A stretch of DNA of 58,911 nt from Hydrogenophilus sp. (lineage in GTDB: Bacteria > Pseudomonadota > Gammaproteobacteria > Burkholderiales > Rhodocyclaceae), in NCBI GenBank assembly GCA_026416515.1, contig JAOAEZ010000009.1, positions 1 to 58,911 of the forward strand, written 5' to 3'. The notes under the pieces were generated by a model, which was not told the DNA's origin, did no database searches, and was given only the letters and a program-made list of their open reading frames with translations. Position 1 is the stretch's first letter, and the number at the start of each line of letters is the position of its first letter. Shown piece after piece: positions 18,149-26,721 of the stretch. A program made the position numbers and the translations under genes.

Positions 18149-18373
18149 GTGGCCAACATCATGATTCGACGCAGTGAAGAGGGTCGATACATCTTCTACC
18201 TCCCCAAACGCGACCTCGAAGACACGATTGTCTCGATTCAATTCGACAGCGCGGAAAAGTGGGGAGGTGAGATTCGTCTGGCGAACGGCGGCTGCTACTA
18301 CATCGAACCGCAACCGGCCCCCGCGCGCTTTCCCTGTACGCTGCGCGCCAAACGGCTCGATGCCCCGGAGTAG
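18149..18373 (+). CDS. nifT: NifT/FixU family protein
   Basis: Small protein regularly found after nifHDK; its function is unsettled and knockouts elsewhere show little effect. The 74-aa sequence MANIMIRR...YLPKRDLEDTIVS...WGGEIRLANGGCYYIEP fits the NifT family. The start is GTG at 18149 with AAAGGAGG in front. Confidence 0.9.
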   Translation: MANIMIRRSEEGRYIFYLPKRDLEDTIVSIQFDSAEKWGGEIRLANGGCYYIEPQPAPARFPCTLRAKRLDAPE

Positions 18374-18420
18374 TTCCGTTCAACTCTTCAAGCAACCTCT
18401 CTCGTTCAGGAGAAACGACC

Positions 18421-18621
18421 ATGGCACTGAAAATCGTCGCTGAACTCTGCACCTCCTGTGGGGACTGCGAACCCGAATGTCCCACCAGCTCGATCAAACC
18501 CAAGAAAGGGGTTTTTGTGATCAACCCTGACACCTGTACCGAATGCGAAGGAGAATACGACACCCCTCGTTGTCAGCAGATTTGTCCGATTGATGACTGT
18601 ATCGTTCCGCTGGCTGCTTAA
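18421..18621 (+). CDS. fdxN: 2[4Fe-4S] ferredoxin, FdxN type
   Basis: Small ferredoxin of 66 aa with two cluster motifs: CTSCGDCEPECP and CTECEGEYDTPRCQQICP, the second with the longer spacer seen in nif-linked ferredoxins. It probably carries low-potential electrons to NifH or feeds cofactor assembly. It lies between nifT and nafY in the nifHDK operon, behind CAGGAG. Confidence 0.9.
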   Translation: MALKIVAELCTSCGDCEPECPTSSIKPKKGVFVINPDTCTECEGEYDTPRCQQICPIDDCIVPLAA

Positions 18622-18645
18622 AAGCAGGGGAAAGGAGGCTCGACC

Positions 18646-19368
18646 ATGAAAGCGATCAGTCGGGAAGCGGCACAACGCGTGGTCGCTGCGGCGCAGCGTC
18701 TTGGGGAGATCGACCCGCGCGCGCTCGTTCTCTGGATTGGGGAACAGGTCGGGCTTCCCATCTCCTGCGAGAAGCTCCATCGTCTGACGGTAGCGGACCT
18801 CAAAGCCGCTCTCTCCGGCGACGGACCTTTAACCGGTCCCAATGAGATCGACGCCATCGCTCTCAAAGAAGCTCTCCGGATTCTATGGGGAGAAACCGGC
18901 GACGAAGAGCCCCCTCCGCTGCCCGACGCAGAGGCCGACGGCGACGACCACTCTGCGAGCCTGCGGGTAGCGGTTGCCTCCAATCGGAGCGAAGAGCTAG
19001 ACGGTCACTTCGGTACCGCTCGTCGCTTTCTCATCTACCGTGTTCGGCGCGACTCGATCCGGCTTCTCGAAGTTCGATCGGCAGCCGACTGCGATCTCGC
19101 CGACGACAAAAACGCTGCCCGTGCGGCGCTCATCGCCGACTGCAACCTTCTCTGTGTGCAATCGATCGGTGGTCCGGCTGCGGCGAAAGTGGTCCGTGCG
19201 GGTGTTCACCCCCTTAAATTCCCCCAAGGGGGAAATGCTCGTCACCTCCTCGCCCAGCTGCAAACCGTTTTTGACCATCCCCCTCCCTGGCTTGCCAAGG
19301 TGCTCAGCCGAAACGCCGATCCTCCCCCTTCCCTCTCCTCTCCCGGTTCTTCTCCCCCAGAGAGCTGA
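18646..19368 (+). CDS. nafY: NafY/NifY-type FeMo-cofactor carrier protein
   Basis: Binds FeMo-co and apo-dinitrogenase during nitrogenase maturation. An N-terminal helical region (~1-85) resembles the NafY apo-NifDK-binding domain; the C-terminal domain (~105-215) is a NifX/NafY cofactor-binding fold, with RVAVASNRSEELDGHFGTARRFLIYRV and the candidate ligand His in DGHFG. Length 240 aa matches NafY. The ATG at 18646 has AAAGGAGG in front. NifY is the alternative name. Confidence 0.88.
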   Translation: MKAISREAAQRVVAAAQRLGEIDPRALVLWIGEQVGLPISCEKLHRLTVADLKAALSGDGPLTGPNEIDAIALKEALRILWGETGDEEPPPLPDAEADGDDHSASLRVAVASNRSEELDGHFGTARRFLIYRVRRDSIRLLEVRSAADCDLADDKNAARAALIADCNLLCVQSIGGPAAAKVVRAGVHPLKFPQGGNARHLLAQLQTVFDHPPPWLAKVLSRNADPPPSLSSPGSSPPES

Positions 19369-19369
19369 A

Positions 19370-19642
19370 ATGCAACCCGATATCCTTCGTCCCATCGTCG
19401 AAATGCTCGACCGTTTAGGTCCACAGCCCGAGACAATCGCCCGTCTGCGCGACCTTCACCCCGAACTCCACTTCACCCTCTGCAATGCCGACGACATTCC
19501 CCCTCGCCGTTCTCCCATCCATCGCGGCGTGGGATTCTCCCTCTATTTAGTAGGCAATACGGGTCCTTGTCTCTCCCTCACCGACGAATGGGAATCCGCG
19601 TCGGGTCTGGTCATTGCGATCGAAGAGCCCGCTGAGGAGTGA
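19370..19642 (+). CDS. Small nif-associated protein of unknown function (possibly DUF6129)
   Basis: The 90-residue frame starts one base after the nafY stop (TGAAATG) and closes the nifHDK operon. It has no Cys motif beyond two isolated Cys and no membrane segment. The features FTLCNADDIPPR and GFSLYLVGNTGPCLSLTDEW suggest a small alpha/beta protein. Position and size fit a family often found after nifY genes, tentatively DUF6129; the name is from memory and uncertain. Confidence 0.7.
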   Translation: MQPDILRPIVEMLDRLGPQPETIARLRDLHPELHFTLCNADDIPPRRSPIHRGVGFSLYLVGNTGPCLSLTDEWESASGLVIAIEEPAEE

Positions 19643-19689
19643 CCTTCCCCCTCCTCGCCGATTGCATCGCCAGAGGGGCCTATTTCGGG

Positions 19690-21240
19690 TTAAAGCTGCT
19701 TCACTTTGATCTTCAATGTTTGGATACGGTAAGCGATCTGCCGCGGCGTCATTCCCAACAGCCGCGCCGCCTTTGCCTGCACCCAGCCGGCCCGCTCCAG
19801 AGCTGCGATCACCCGCTCGCGCTCATCGAGGTTAGGATCGTTGAGATCGATCTCCCGAGCGCTCTTGCTCGCGCTCATCCGCTCTTCGAACCCGGTCGCC
19901 AACACCGTATCGCGGTCGATCTTTCCGCTTTCGCTCATCACCGCCGCGCGTTCCAAGCAATTCTCCAGCTCCCGAACATTGCCTGGCCAATCGTGGTGCA
20001 TCAAGACGCGGATCGCGTCATCGCTGATCTCCAGCGTACGCCCCTGCTGCTTGGCGATTTTCTCCACTAAAAAGCGGGTCAACGCGGGTATATCCTCCAT
20101 CCGCTCGCGCAAAGGGGGTAGAAAAATCGGCATCACATTCAAGCGGTAGTAGAGATCCTCTCGGAACCTTCCCCCCTCTACCTCTGCCTCAAGGTCGCGG
20201 TGGGTTGCCGCAATCACCCGCACATCCACCCGAATTGTTCGCGTTCCCCCCACGCGTTCAAACTCCCCCTCCTGAAGGACCCGCAGCAGCTTTGCCTGGA
20301 ATGCCGGCGAAATCTCTCCAATCTCATCTAAAAAAATTGTCCCTCCGTCGGCCAACTCAAACCGTCCCTTTCGCTGCTGCACAGCGCCGGTAAACGCTCC
20401 CTTCTCATGCCCGAACAGCTCGCTCTCGAGCAAATTCTCTGGCAATGAAGCGCAATTCAACTTCACAAAAGGTCCATTTGCTCTCGGGGAATTATAATGA
20501 ATTGCGTTTGCAATCAGCTCCTTACCGGTCCCTGTTTCTCCTCGGATCAAGACAGTGGTATTCCACTTTGCCACCAGACGGACCTGTTCGAAAACCCGCC
20601 GCATCGCTGCGGAATGGCCGACGATATTGTCGAACCCATACTGAGCGCGCACCGTACGCTTCAACTGGTCGCGTTCGGCCCGCAGCACCTCACGTTCCTG
20701 GTCTACCTCCCACGCCAAGCGCACGCTCTGCCCGATCAAATTTGCGATCATCTCTAAAAAGCGAGCCCGCTCCTCGAGATCCTCCTCCTCCTCGCGGCGC
20801 GGCTGGGCGGCGAGGACGCCGATCACGCTCTCGCGGACCCGGATCGGGACTCCGATGAAGGGCCCGCTGGGGTCGTAGACCCGCAGCTTACCGGCAAAGC
20901 GTCGGTCCGCAGCGATCCGCTCGACCACGATGCGCTGGCCGCCGGTGAAGACCGCCCCGATAACTCCCTCCCCGGGGCGGTAGCGGACGGCATCGAGCAC
21001 TTCGGCGTCGATTCCGTGCACGGCCACCACCCGCAAATCGCCGCTCCCTCCCTCGGTCAATGCCACCAATCCTCGCTCTAAGCCGCCCACCTCATGCAGC
21101 GCCTCTAAGACCCCTGCCAACGTCTCCTCCAGATTCAACGAGCGGGAGAGGACTTGGCTCACTCGATACAATGTCTCCAAATCGGCGCGTGTAGCCTCAT
21201 AACGGCTTCTCAACACCTCGTATGCCGCGTACGCACCCAT
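19690..21240 (-). CDS. nifA: nif-specific transcriptional activator NifA
   Basis: Sigma54-dependent enhancer-binding protein that activates the nif promoters here. Domains: N-terminal GAF (~20-170), AAA+ core with Walker A GETGTGKE, GAFTGA loop (EKGAFTGAVQQ) and Walker B GGTIFLDEIGE, then a C-terminal FIS-type helix-turn-helix (VQAKAARLLGMTPRQIAYRI). The linker after the AAA+ core has no Cys cluster, so this is not the O2-sensing alphaproteobacterial type; control by NifL is expected. It follows nifL after 7 bases. Confidence 0.97.
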   Translation of the reverse strand: MGAYAAYEVLRSRYEATRADLETLYRVSQVLSRSLNLEETLAGVLEALHEVGGLERGLVALTEGGSGDLRVVAVHGIDAEVLDAVRYRPGEGVIGAVFTGGQRIVVERIAADRRFAGKLRVYDPSGPFIGVPIRVRESVIGVLAAQPRREEEEDLEERARFLEMIANLIGQSVRLAWEVDQEREVLRAERDQLKRTVRAQYGFDNIVGHSAAMRRVFEQVRLVAKWNTTVLIRGETGTGKELIANAIHYNSPRANGPFVKLNCASLPENLLESELFGHEKGAFTGAVQQRKGRFELADGGTIFLDEIGEISPAFQAKLLRVLQEGEFERVGGTRTIRVDVRVIAATHRDLEAEVEGGRFREDLYYRLNVMPIFLPPLRERMEDIPALTRFLVEKIAKQQGRTLEISDDAIRVLMHHDWPGNVRELENCLERAAVMSESGKIDRDTVLATGFEERMSASKSAREIDLNDPNLDERERVIAALERAGWVQAKAARLLGMTPRQIAYRIQTLKIKVKQL

Positions 21241-21247
21241 TTTTGGT

Positions 21248-22756
21248 TCACCCTCGGCGGGGAAAGTGGACCACCATCCGGCAACCTGTCTGATATTCGG
21301 GGTCGATCTCGATCAACCCCCCATGCTGGGCCACTACCTCCTGAGCCATTGTCAGCCCCATCCCCACATGGGGCGGTCGTCTCCGCGTGGTAAAGAAAGG
21401 CTCAAACACTTTGAACCGCAGCTCAGGGGGAATTCCTGGCCCGCTATCGGCCACTTCCACCTCCACGCAATCCTCGAAAACGCGCGTCGCCAATCGGATC
21501 ACGCGCCGGCTCGGTCGTGCCTCGTGGATCGCCTCGATCGCATTATCCAAAAGTTGCTTAAACAAATTGATCAACGACCGCCGCCGACCTACCACCGCTG
21601 GCAACGTTGTCTCCGGCTGCCACTCGACCACAATTCCCTCCGCCAACAAGCGGTGGGTAGTCAAGCGAAGCAGATCTCCCAGCAACTCGTTGAGGTTGAC
21701 CGGCTGCGGCTCCTCCTCGGCATGGGGAATCCCGTTGCGCAACCGCTCCAGCGCCTCTATCCCCGCTGCCAGCGCCTCTTGTAAGTTTTTCAACAGCGGA
21801 TCCTCAGCGGCCTTCTTTCCCTCCTGTCGCTCTAACCGTCGCTCGTAGACGCGCACAGCAGCCGCCAGCCGATTGAAAGGCTCCTGCAGTTGATACACAG
21901 CCCCGGCCAGCGCCTCCCGTAAGCTCTGGATTCGCTCCTGTTCGGCCAAAAGTGCCTGCAAACCGTTAAGGCGGATCATCTCTTGCTGATTTTTCAGCGC
22001 GGTGATCTCCTCGATCGTCAAGAGCAAATAGGAGCGCGGCTCGCTCTCGTAAAAACCATCGGCGCTCAGATCTTTCTCCTCGATCCATGACCCAGAACAC
22101 GAAAAATAGCGGTGGGTCCCCTCGCCCATCTCCACCGTTACCTCGCGTTGGGAGAAGCTTCCCTTCATCGCCTCGGCTCCATACTGCTCGCGCAAAGCGT
22201 TCAACAGCGTTCGCGCCGGCTCCTCTCCCAACTCACCGATCCACCGTTTGTACGCCTGGTTATCCAGAACCACTCGCTCCTCCGGATCGAGCAAGACGAT
22301 CCCCACCTGTGCTGAATCGACCACCGACTCGATCAATGCCTTTTGATTCTGCACCTGCCGTTCTAGGCGGTACAGTTCGGTAGCATCGCGCTGGATGCCC
22401 ACGTAATAGGCAGTCTCTCCGCTCGCGTTCACCACTGGGGTCACCACCAGCTCGGCCACATATCGGGAACCATCTTTGCGCCGATTTACCAACGCTCCGC
22501 TCCACGGACGCTGTCGGGTAAGATGGGCCCACATCGTCTCATACACCACTTTAGGGGTCACTCGGTAGGACAAAATCGACTGGTTACACCCCACCACCTC
22601 CTCGCGCGCATAGCCGGTCATCCGCTCGAACGCGGGGTTAGTGTACAGAATCCTTGCCTCTCGGTCGGTGATCGAAATTGCCACATCGGCCTGTTCAACC
22701 ACCTCTCGGAAAACCTCCAATGGCAATGTTCTCTGCTCCTCGCCTCTCTCTTTCAT
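21248..22756 (-). CDS. nifL: NifA antagonist NifL (PAS-PAS-histidine-kinase-like)
   Basis: Flavoprotein sensor that inhibits NifA under O2 or fixed-nitrogen excess. PAS1 (~15-130, FERMTGYAREEVVGCNQ...GIQRDATELYRLERQ) should bind FAD; PAS2 follows (~145-250); a helical H region and a HATPase domain (LLDNAIEAI, DSGPGIPPEL, EPFFTTRRRPPHVGMGL) end the protein. The usual phospho-His motif is absent from LQEPFNRLAAAV, as in other NifL that do not signal by phosphotransfer. The ATG at 22756 gives 502 aa; longer in-frame upstream sequence lacks family character. Confidence 0.95.
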   Translation of the reverse strand: MKERGEEQRTLPLEVFREVVEQADVAISITDREARILYTNPAFERMTGYAREEVVGCNQSILSYRVTPKVVYETMWAHLTRQRPWSGALVNRRKDGSRYVAELVVTPVVNASGETAYYVGIQRDATELYRLERQVQNQKALIESVVDSAQVGIVLLDPEERVVLDNQAYKRWIGELGEEPARTLLNALREQYGAEAMKGSFSQREVTVEMGEGTHRYFSCSGSWIEEKDLSADGFYESEPRSYLLLTIEEITALKNQQEMIRLNGLQALLAEQERIQSLREALAGAVYQLQEPFNRLAAAVRVYERRLERQEGKKAAEDPLLKNLQEALAAGIEALERLRNGIPHAEEEPQPVNLNELLGDLLRLTTHRLLAEGIVVEWQPETTLPAVVGRRRSLINLFKQLLDNAIEAIHEARPSRRVIRLATRVFEDCVEVEVADSGPGIPPELRFKVFEPFFTTRRRPPHVGMGLTMAQEVVAQHGGLIEIDPEYQTGCRMVVHFPRRG

Positions 22757-22889
22757 CCGCTGCTCGCTGCAAGGACCTCTCTTCAGTGTAGCAAAAGATC
22801 GGTTCCGCAAAAAAAATACCACCTTTTTAACTCCCCTTTGTTTTCCGCTCGGTTCGCCGGCGCGTGAGGAGAAGCTCGTTTCCCCTTTT

Positions 22890-22905
22890 TGTCGCTTTTC
22901 CAACA
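22890..22905. promoter_or_regulatory. NifA upstream activator sequence for rnf (TGT-N10-ACA)
   Basis: TGTCGCTTTTCCAACA matches TGT-N10-ACA. It is 94 bases before the rnfA -24 element, almost the same distance as at nifH. It also lies 134 bases upstream of nifL on the other strand. Confidence 0.78.
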
Positions 22906-22998
22906 AAGGCTATCCCTCCTGCCGGCAATCATACACCCTGTGCTCCTCCCTTCCTCGTCAACCCCCTGTTATTGCGGCCTCTCCTCCTATTTTTGCCC

Positions 22999-23015
22999 AT
23001 GGCACACAATCTGCT
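22999..23015 (+). promoter_or_regulatory. Sigma54 promoter of the rnf operon
   Basis: TGGCACACAATCTGCT has the perfect -24 half and CTGC at -12, with 10 bases between GG and GC. It is 30 bases before the rnfA ATG, giving a leader of about 20 bases that contains the GGGAGAA ribosome-binding site. Confidence 0.8.
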
Positions 23016-23044
23016 GGACAATCTCTGCGATTGGGAGAACGGCG

Positions 23045-23629
23045 ATGACCGATGTTGTCCTGCTTTTTGTCGCCACGGCGCTGGTCAACAATGTAGTGCT
23101 GGTTAAATTCCTTGGCCTCTGCCCCTTCATGGGGGTGTCGCGGCACTATGAAAGCGCCCTCGGCATGGGACTCGCGACCACCTTCGTGATGACGGTTGCC
23201 GCCGCTGCAGCTTGGCTCATCGAGCGGGGTCTTCTTCGACCGCTGGGGGTCCCTTACCTTCGCATCTTAGCGTTCATCCTCGCGATTGCCGCCACTGTTC
23301 AATTTACGGAGATGGTGGTGCGGCGTCTCAGCCCCGCTCTCTACCAGCTTCTGGGCATTTATCTTCCGTTGATCACCACCAACTGCGCCGTCCTCGGGGT
23401 TGCCCTTCTCAACGTCTCGGAAGAACGGACCCTTCTGGAAAGTCTCTTCTACGGCTTCTCATCAGCGGTAGGTTTCGCCCTTGTGCTTCTCCTGTTTGCG
23501 GGACTGCGGGAACGGCTCGCCCTGGTGGCCACCCCTCCCCTCTTTTCTGGGGCGCCGATTGCCTTTCTCACCGCCGGACTTCTCGCGCTCGCGTTCATGG
23601 GTTTTGCGGGCCTTGCACCCGCTTCTTAG
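23045..23629 (+). CDS. rnfA: Rnf electron transport complex subunit RnfA
   Basis: Integral membrane subunit of the ion-motive NADH:ferredoxin oxidoreductase; it works as a pair with RnfE and is proposed to hold an intramembrane [2Fe-2S] cluster. Six helices over 194 aa, with [18 protein letters not shown] and [13 protein letters not shown] each holding a conserved Cys. The ATG at 23045 follows GGGAGAA. It is first in rnfABCDGEH, transcribed from a NifA-type promoter. Confidence 0.96.
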   Translation: MTDVVLLFVATALVNNVVLVKFLGLCPFMGVSRHYESALGMGLATTFVMTVAAAAAWLIERGLLRPLGVPYLRILAFILAIAATVQFTEMVVRRLSPALYQLLGIYLPLITTNCAVLGVALLNVSEERTLLESLFYGFSSAVGFALVLLLFAGLRERLALVATPPLFSGAPIAFLTAGLLALAFMGFAGLAPAS

Positions 23630-23642
23630 AGGAGAGGAAACG

Positions 23643-24188
23643 ATGGCAGACCCTCTTTTAGCCACAACGGCGCTCGGTACCATCGGGCTAGCGCTGGGTT
23701 CGCTGCTGGCAGCCGCCTCTCGTCTCTTGAAGGTAGAAGGCAACGCTTTAGTTGCGGAAATCGAAGCGCTGTTGCCGGGAACGCAATGTGGTCAATGCGG
23801 TTTTGCCGGATGTGCCGCCGCTGCAGCGGCCCTGGTCGAAGGGAAAGCCCCTCCTACGCTCTGTCCGCCCGGCGGCAGCGATGTCGCGCGGCAACTGGCC
23901 GCCAAACTCGGGATAGATCCGGGGGCGGTCGCCGCCAATGAATCGGTAGCGATGGTGGCGCGGGTAGAAGAGACCCTCTGCATCGGCTGCACTCGCTGTT
24001 TTAAAGTCTGTCCTACTGACGCCGTGATCGGAGCGGCCAAAAGCATTCACAACATCTTTCGCGATGCCTGCACGGGGTGTGGGCGCTGTCTCGAAGTCTG
24101 TCCTACAGCCGCCATCTCCCTCGAACCTCCTCCCATCACCTTGCAAAATTGGGTCTGGCCGAAACCTACTGAACGGGGTGCAGCATGA
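23643..24188 (+). CDS. rnfB: Rnf electron transport complex subunit RnfB
   Basis: Ferredoxin-like subunit that passes electrons towards soluble ferredoxin/flavodoxin. An N-terminal helix (~5-28), a four-Cys Fe-S domain (GTQCGQCGFAGC...LCPPGG) and two [4Fe-4S] motifs, CIGCTRCFKVCPTDA and CTGCGRCLEVCPTAA, are all present. At 181 aa it is the short proteobacterial form. It is spaced 13 bases after rnfA with GGAGAGG before the ATG and overlaps rnfC by 4. Confidence 0.96.
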   Translation: MADPLLATTALGTIGLALGSLLAAASRLLKVEGNALVAEIEALLPGTQCGQCGFAGCAAAAAALVEGKAPPTLCPPGGSDVARQLAAKLGIDPGAVAANESVAMVARVEETLCIGCTRCFKVCPTDAVIGAAKSIHNIFRDACTGCGRCLEVCPTAAISLEPPPITLQNWVWPKPTERGAA

Positions 24189-25663
24189 ACCGCACGCTTT
24201 TTGGGGTGCGCGGCGGCGTTCACCCTGATGATCGCAAAGAATGCTCGCTCCGCGCCCCGATTCGCCCTTCGCCGCTGCCACCGCAGCTTGTCGTCAGTCT
24301 CCAGCAACACATCGGGGCGAGCGCCCGGCCGGTCGTCCGAGTCGGCGAGCGCGTTCTCAAAGGTCAGCTCATCGCGGTGCGTCAGGGGAATGTCTCGGCC
24401 AACCTTCATGCTCCAACCTCAGGGCGGGTCATCGCGATCGGCGACTTTCCGGCGCCCCACCCCTCCGGCCTCACCGCGCCGGCGATCATCATCGAAGCCG
24501 ATGGAGAAGAGCGTTGGGTTGACCTCCAGACCCCTGCCGATCCATTTTCCCTTGCCCCCGAAGAGATCGCTGCCCGAGTTGAAGCAGCGGGGATCGTCGG
24601 CCTGGGTGGAGCGCAATTTCCTGCTGCGGTCAAACTGATCGTCAGCCGCAAAAATGGCGTTCACACCCTCATCATCAACGGCAGCGAGTGTGAGCCTTAC
24701 CTTACCTGTGACGATCGCCTCATGCAAGAGCGGGCGGCGGAGATCGCCGACGGCATTCGGCTCCTCCAGCACGCCCTTCAGGTCCGCACCGTTTTTGTCG
24801 CCATCGAATGCAACAAACCGGCAGCAATTGCAGCAATGCGGGCTGTCGCGCATCGCGACTTCTCAGTAGTTGAACTCCCTGTCCTCTACCCCACGGGCTG
24901 GGAAAAAGGGCTCGTTCGTTTGGTCACAGGCCTTGAGATCCCTGCCGGCGGGCGAGCCGCCGATATAGGAATCCTGGTGCACAACGTCGCGACGGCTTAC
25001 GCGATCCAGCAAGCGGTTACCTTTGGCCGTCCCCTCATCTCGCGGGTGGTCACCGTCAGCGGTCAAGCTGTTCGTGATCCGGGAAACGTCGAAGCCCTTA
25101 TCGGCACTCCCCTCTCTATGCTCCTCGAAGCCTGCGGAGGGTTGCAGCGAGAAGCTGTCCGCTATGTCCTTGGGGGACCGATGATGGGTCTGGCGCTTCC
25201 GCATCTCTCCCTCCCCCTCATCAAAGGGAGTGGAGGTCTTCTCGCCCTGACCGCTCAGGAAGTACACGCCACCTCCCCTGGCCCCTGCATTCGCTGCAGC
25301 CGGTGTGTCCGCGCCTGCCCGGTGGGGCTCTTACCGTTAGAGATGGCGGCCCGCATCCGCGTCGGCGACCTTGATGCTGCGGTTGCCCTCGGTCTCACCG
25401 ACTGTATCGGGTGCGGCTCCTGTGCCTACGTCTGCCCGGCTCACATTCCGCTCAGCCACTATTTTGACCATGCCAAAGGGGCTCTTGTCGAGAGGGAGCG
25501 GGCTCGCCTCAAGCGCGAAGCCACCAAGCGGCTTGCCTCCGCGCGTGCTGCCCGTCTCGAACGGCAAGCCCGCGAGCGCGCCGCTGCAGCGCAGAGCCGA
25601 GCCAGCCGTGCACAACCCAAGCAGCAGGTTGCTGCCGACCGCGAGAAGGAACCTGCGCTATGA
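24185..25663 (+). CDS. rnfC: Rnf electron transport complex subunit RnfC
   Basis: Peripheral subunit with FMN- and NADH-binding regions (NqrF/Nuo51-like) and two [4Fe-4S] clusters. The Gly-rich GIVGLGGAQFPAAVKL and INGSECEPYLTCDDRLM blocks are followed by CIRCSRCVRACPVGLLPLE and CIGCGSCAYVCPAHIPLS, then a charged Ala/Arg-rich C-terminal tail (~440-492) typical of proteobacterial RnfC but short here. It overlaps rnfB and rnfD by 4 bases each. Confidence 0.96.
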   Translation: MNRTLFGVRGGVHPDDRKECSLRAPIRPSPLPPQLVVSLQQHIGASARPVVRVGERVLKGQLIAVRQGNVSANLHAPTSGRVIAIGDFPAPHPSGLTAPAIIIEADGEERWVDLQTPADPFSLAPEEIAARVEAAGIVGLGGAQFPAAVKLIVSRKNGVHTLIINGSECEPYLTCDDRLMQERAAEIADGIRLLQHALQVRTVFVAIECNKPAAIAAMRAVAHRDFSVVELPVLYPTGWEKGLVRLVTGLEIPAGGRAADIGILVHNVATAYAIQQAVTFGRPLISRVVTVSGQAVRDPGNVEALIGTPLSMLLEACGGLQREAVRYVLGGPMMGLALPHLSLPLIKGSGGLLALTAQEVHATSPGPCIRCSRCVRACPVGLLPLEMAARIRVGDLDAAVALGLTDCIGCGSCAYVCPAHIPLSHYFDHAKGALVERERARLKREATKRLASARAARLERQARERAAAAQSRASRAQPKQQVAADREKEPAL

Positions 25664-26721
25664 CCACCATTCCTGTCCACGCTCCGCACGCCCACGCCGC
25701 GACCTCGATTGGGCAACAGATGGCGGCGGTAGCGATTGCGCTCACCCCCGCTACCCTCGCCGCTTTTTGGCTATTCGGCTGGCCTACCATCTACCTCTGG
25801 CTGCTGGCGATCCTCTCCGCCCTCGCGGCGGAAGCACTCGCTCTCCGGGTTCGACGGCAACCGGTGGTTGCCACCCTCAAAGATGGCTCTGCTCTTCTAA
25901 CCGGCTGGTTGCTTGCCCTCTCTCTTCCCCCCTGGGGTCCATGGTGGTTGGCGGTAATTGGCTCTTTCTTCGCCATCTTGGTCGTCAAAGCCCCCTATGG
26001 GGGTCTAGGGCAAAACCTCTTCAACCCGGCGATGGCTGCGCGCGTTGCCCTCCTCATCTCCTTTCCTGTTGAAATGACTCACTGGGTAGCTCCCCTCCCG
26101 CTCACCGAACCGGCAGCACCCAACCCCTGGGAAGCGCTTCTCATCACCTTTGGCAGCGGTGTCGACGCCGTCAGCAGTGCCTCGCTGCTTGGCCAATTCA
26201 AAACCGCCCTCACCACCCAACCCGCTGCGGCTGCCCCCTCTTTTGACCTTGCCGCCCATCTCATTGGCCTACGTCCGGGCAGCAGTGGTGAAACAGTCTC
26301 TCTCCTTCTCGCGGCGGGGGGTGTATGGCTCCTCGCGAAGGGAGTCATCACCTGGCCTATCCCCGTTGGGCTCCTCGTCGGTCTGCTGCTGCCGGCCACC
26401 GTCGCCCATCTCCTCGATCCCGCCCGCCATCTGGCCCCCTTAGCTCACCTCTTTTCAGGGGGTCTTCTTCTCGCCGCCTTCTTTATCGCCACTGACCCGG
26501 TCACCTCCCCCAACTCCTCTATGGGGCAGCTCCTTTTTGGACTTGGCGTAGGCCTGCTCACCTGGCTCATTCGTGCTTTCGGCGGCTATCCCGAAGGAGT
26601 CGCCTTTGCGGTTCTCCTCATGAACGCCGCTACCCCCCTCATCGATCGCTTTGTCCGGCCGCGAATATTCGGTCGAGACCGCCGCGGGCGTCCTCTCCCC
26701 ACCTCGCCGGAGGCACGATGA
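25660..26721 (+). CDS. rnfD: Rnf electron transport complex subunit RnfD
   Basis: NqrB-like membrane subunit that normally carries a covalently bound FMN. Nine to ten hydrophobic segments and the conserved APYGGLGQNLFNPAM motif are visible. The periplasmic flavinylation-type site reads DAVSSAS (Ser175), with Ser where most members have Thr. ApbE, the enzyme that attaches the FMN, is encoded at 38637. The ATG overlaps the rnfC stop; length 353 aa. Confidence 0.95.
   Translation: MTTIPVHAPHAHAATSIGQQMAAVAIALTPATLAAFWLFGWPTIYLWLLAILSALAAEALALRVRRQPVVATLKDGSALLTGWLLALSLPPWGPWWLAVIGSFFAILVVKAPYGGLGQNLFNPAMAARVALLISFPVEMTHWVAPLPLTEPAAPNPWEALLITFGSGVDAVSSASLLGQFKTALTTQPAAAAPSFDLAAHLIGLRPGSSGETVSLLLAAGGVWLLAKGVITWPIPVGLLVGLLLPATVAHLLDPARHLAPLAHLFSGGLLLAAFFIATDPVTSPNSSMGQLLFGLGVGLLTWLIRAFGGYPEGVAFAVLLMNAATPLIDRFVRPRIFGRDRRGRPLPTSPEAR

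Noticed and set aside
18420..18438. Sigma54-like TGGCAC at the fdxN start
   Set aside because: Only the -24 half matches; the -12 half (ATCG) lacks GC at the right spacing.
19210..19233. CCCCCTT...AAGGGGG hairpin inside nafY
   Set aside because: It lies well within the coding region and has no T-run; probably a by-product of codon choice.
19643..19689. Bidirectional terminator between the small nif orf and nifA
   Set aside because: Only a 6-bp CCCCTC/GAGGGG match with a long loop and no T-run; too weak to call.
22757..22880. Sigma54 promoter for nifL on the minus strand
   Set aside because: No GG-N10-GC pair near consensus was found; a TACACT hexamer exists but lacks a convincing -35.
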